The notes under the pieces: model-generated
The model's database searches: none
What the model was told of the DNA's origin: nothing
The model's input: the letters and a program-made list of their open reading frames with translations, nothing else
Made by a program: the position numbers and the translations under genes
Assembly (NCBI RefSeq): GCF_002914525.1
Contig: NZ_LODW01000044.1
Span: 1 to 64,000, forward strand
Length of the DNA: 64,000 nucleotides
Direction of reading: 5' to 3'
From: Rhizobium hidalgonense
Lineage (GTDB): Bacteria; Pseudomonadota; Alphaproteobacteria; Rhizobiales; Rhizobiaceae
Shown: piece by piece, positions 62,843 to 64,000 of the stretch
Position numbering within the stretch: position 1 is the first letter of the stretch
Layout of the letters: the number at the start of each line of letters is the position of its first letter

Positions 62843-64000
62843 CTATTTCCTCTGGCCGCGCCTATGGCGCACTTCCAGCGCCGCGCAGCCCCAGACCGTG
62901 CCGAAGAGCAGATAGACATGGCGCCAGTGGTCGATATCGATGACGTTGCCGATCGTCGCATGGCCGAGGATCGAGATCCAGGCGATCATCAGGAAGGGCT
63001 GCCAGGGTCGGTCGAGCAGCAGGTATCGGAAGCCGAGCGCGAGCGTCCAGACAAGCATGCCGACATAGCTGACGAAGCCGAGCCAGCCATAGGTGGTGAG
63101 TGATTTCAGCCAGATATTGTGCTCGTCCTCGGGAAACATCGTGCCGAACACCAGCGGGCCGATGCCGAGCGGACGCTCCATCATCATGGTGAAGCCGATC
63201 CGGTGGCGCTCGAAGCGGCCGAGATGTTCGCCGTCATATTGCTGCACCAGCTGAGCGCGCGCCGAAAACAGTTCGGCGACCTTCGGGATTTGCAGCGCCA
63301 CCAGCAGCGAGGCGACCAGCATGATGATAGCCGCCAGCGACAGCACCAGGACTCGCAGGCGAAAGGCGCCACTGCGCTCCTTCAGCAGCATGATGAAAAT
63401 CAACAGCACCACGCCGAGGGCGAAGAGCCCCCAGGCAGCGCGGGAAAAGGACAGGAAGATGCCGAGCGCCAGCACGAGCAGGGCGAGAGCCTTCAACGGC
63501 GATTTCTTCAGGTCGCCCACCAGGATGCCATGGACGAGATAGAGCGATGGCGGCACGAGAAAGGGACCGAAGACGTTCGGGTCCTGGAAGGCGCCCTTGG
63601 CGCGGTCATAGAGCGTGAAGATCTCAGCGCCCGGAAAGGCGTGGAAATAGCCGAGTATGCCGAGTGCAGAAGTGGCGACGGCGGCGAAGGTCCAGGCGTT
63701 GAAGATCAGCGGCAGCCGCTTGTGGCTGTCCTCGATGATGGCGGCGTAGAAGACCGCCGTCAGCGCCAGGAAGGTCGACACGGCGATATACATCGGCCCG
63801 GTCGCCAGATCCTTCATCTGCGTCAGCGACAGCATGCCGCCGATGTTGAAGGTGAGCAGCAGCGCAAGCAGCGGTGCGACGCCGCGCGAAATCCTGAGGC
63901 CGAGGATGAACCAGAGGCCGATCAGTCCCGCCATCCAGAGTTCGTAGGGCGCCGGCTCGTCGATCACGAAACCGGAGAGGAAGACGCCGAAGGCGACGAA
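62843..64000 (-). CDS. O-antigen ligase-family protein (cut by window edge)
   Basis: The frame is open to the last base of the window, so only the C-terminal 385 or so residues are present; the N-terminus lies beyond. A long series of hydrophobic helices and a large loop carrying FERHRIGFTMMMERPLGIGPLVFG then EDEHNIWLKSLTTYGWLGFVSYVG (near residues 260-305 of the visible part) are the Wzy_C/O-antigen ligase signature. Such proteins polymerise or attach surface polysaccharide at the periplasmic face. The in-frame GTG at 63967 is not the true start because hydrophobic coding continues upstream of it. Confidence 0.85.
   Translation of the reverse strand, partial: FVAFGVFLSGFVIDEPAPYELWMAGLIGLWFILGLRISRGVAPLLALLLTFNIGGMLSLTQMKDLATGPMYIAVSTFLALTAVFYAAIIEDSHKRLPLIFNAWTFAAVATSALGILGYFHAFPGAEIFTLYDRAKGAFQDPNVFGPFLVPPSLYLVHGILVGDLKKSPLKALALLVLALGIFLSFSRAAWGLFALGVVLLIFIMLLKERSGAFRLRVLVLSLAAIIMLVASLLVALQIPKVAELFSARAQLVQQYDGEHLGRFERHRIGFTMMMERPLGIGPLVFGTMFPEDEHNIWLKSLTTYGWLGFVSYVGMLVWTLALGFRYLLLDRPWQPFLMIAWISILGHATIGNVIDIDHWRHVYLLFGTVWGCAALEVRHRRGQRK

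Overview
This 64 kb window is chromosomal DNA of a fast-growing rhizobium, most likely of the Rhizobium etli / R. leguminosarum group. Support comes from high GC with alphaproteobacterial codon use, the LdtR/LdtP pair, a BcsN-type cellulose operon, a membrane H+-pyrophosphatase between nusB and bamE, DUF982 and DUF1236 proteins, and rhizobial palindromic repeats. This assignment comes from recognising families and gene order; no database search was run.

Layout. 1-5.4 kb (mostly minus strand): secreted phytase-like esterase, membrane nucleotide cyclase, ribonuclease D and a Tat-exported multicopper oxidase. 5.7-16.4 kb: aspS, a secreted hypothetical, parC, an SRPBCC protein, an EamA transporter, a leucyl/arginyl-tRNA-protein transferase, an RDD protein, hemB and a DUF6163 membrane protein. 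16.5-22.7 kb: ldtR and its partner L,D-transpeptidase (cell-wall remodelling), then glyA-nrdR-ribD-ribE. 22.8-29.3 kb: an oppositely oriented surface-polysaccharide block (rmlCBDA for dTDP-L-rhamnose, a large two-part glycosyltransferase, and an AT-rich gene of unknown function). It lies between ribE and the rest of the riboflavin set. 29.4-31 kb: acetyltransferase, cupin and a small exported protein. 31.3-40 kb: ribH, nusB, hppA, bamE, cytochrome bc1 chaperone, DUF177, plsX, fabH, ihfA and a MerR regulator. 40-42.5 kb: a single-domain response regulator divergent from a hybrid histidine kinase, and a DUF1236 protein. 42.8-52.8 kb: cellulose operon bcsN-bcsA-bcsB-bcsZ plus a TPR protein, then a HAD phosphatase. 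52.9-55.5 kb: tRNA-Pro(GGG), a methyltransferase and a patchy region of small rhizobial genes. 55.5-62.8 kb: a carbohydrate-utilisation locus (ROK repressor, glycoside hydrolase, GNAT protein, ABC binding protein and two permeases, no ATPase). The right edge cuts an O-antigen ligase-family gene.

The most notable non-genic signals are: a 177-bp inverted-repeat (RIME-like) element inserted in frame inside ribD; a roughly 275-bp composite element with 34-bp terminal inverted repeats that fills the gap between an EamA gene and the aminoacyl-transferase gene and supplies the latter's stop codon; a perfect 32-bp palindrome over the stop codon of the last cellulose gene; and paired candidate operators before ldtR and ldtP. 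I found no CRISPR array, prophage, IS element or rRNA, and no clearly undescribed multi-gene system. The best candidates for novelty are the unknown AT-rich gene and the two-part glycosyltransferase at 26.2-29.2 kb.
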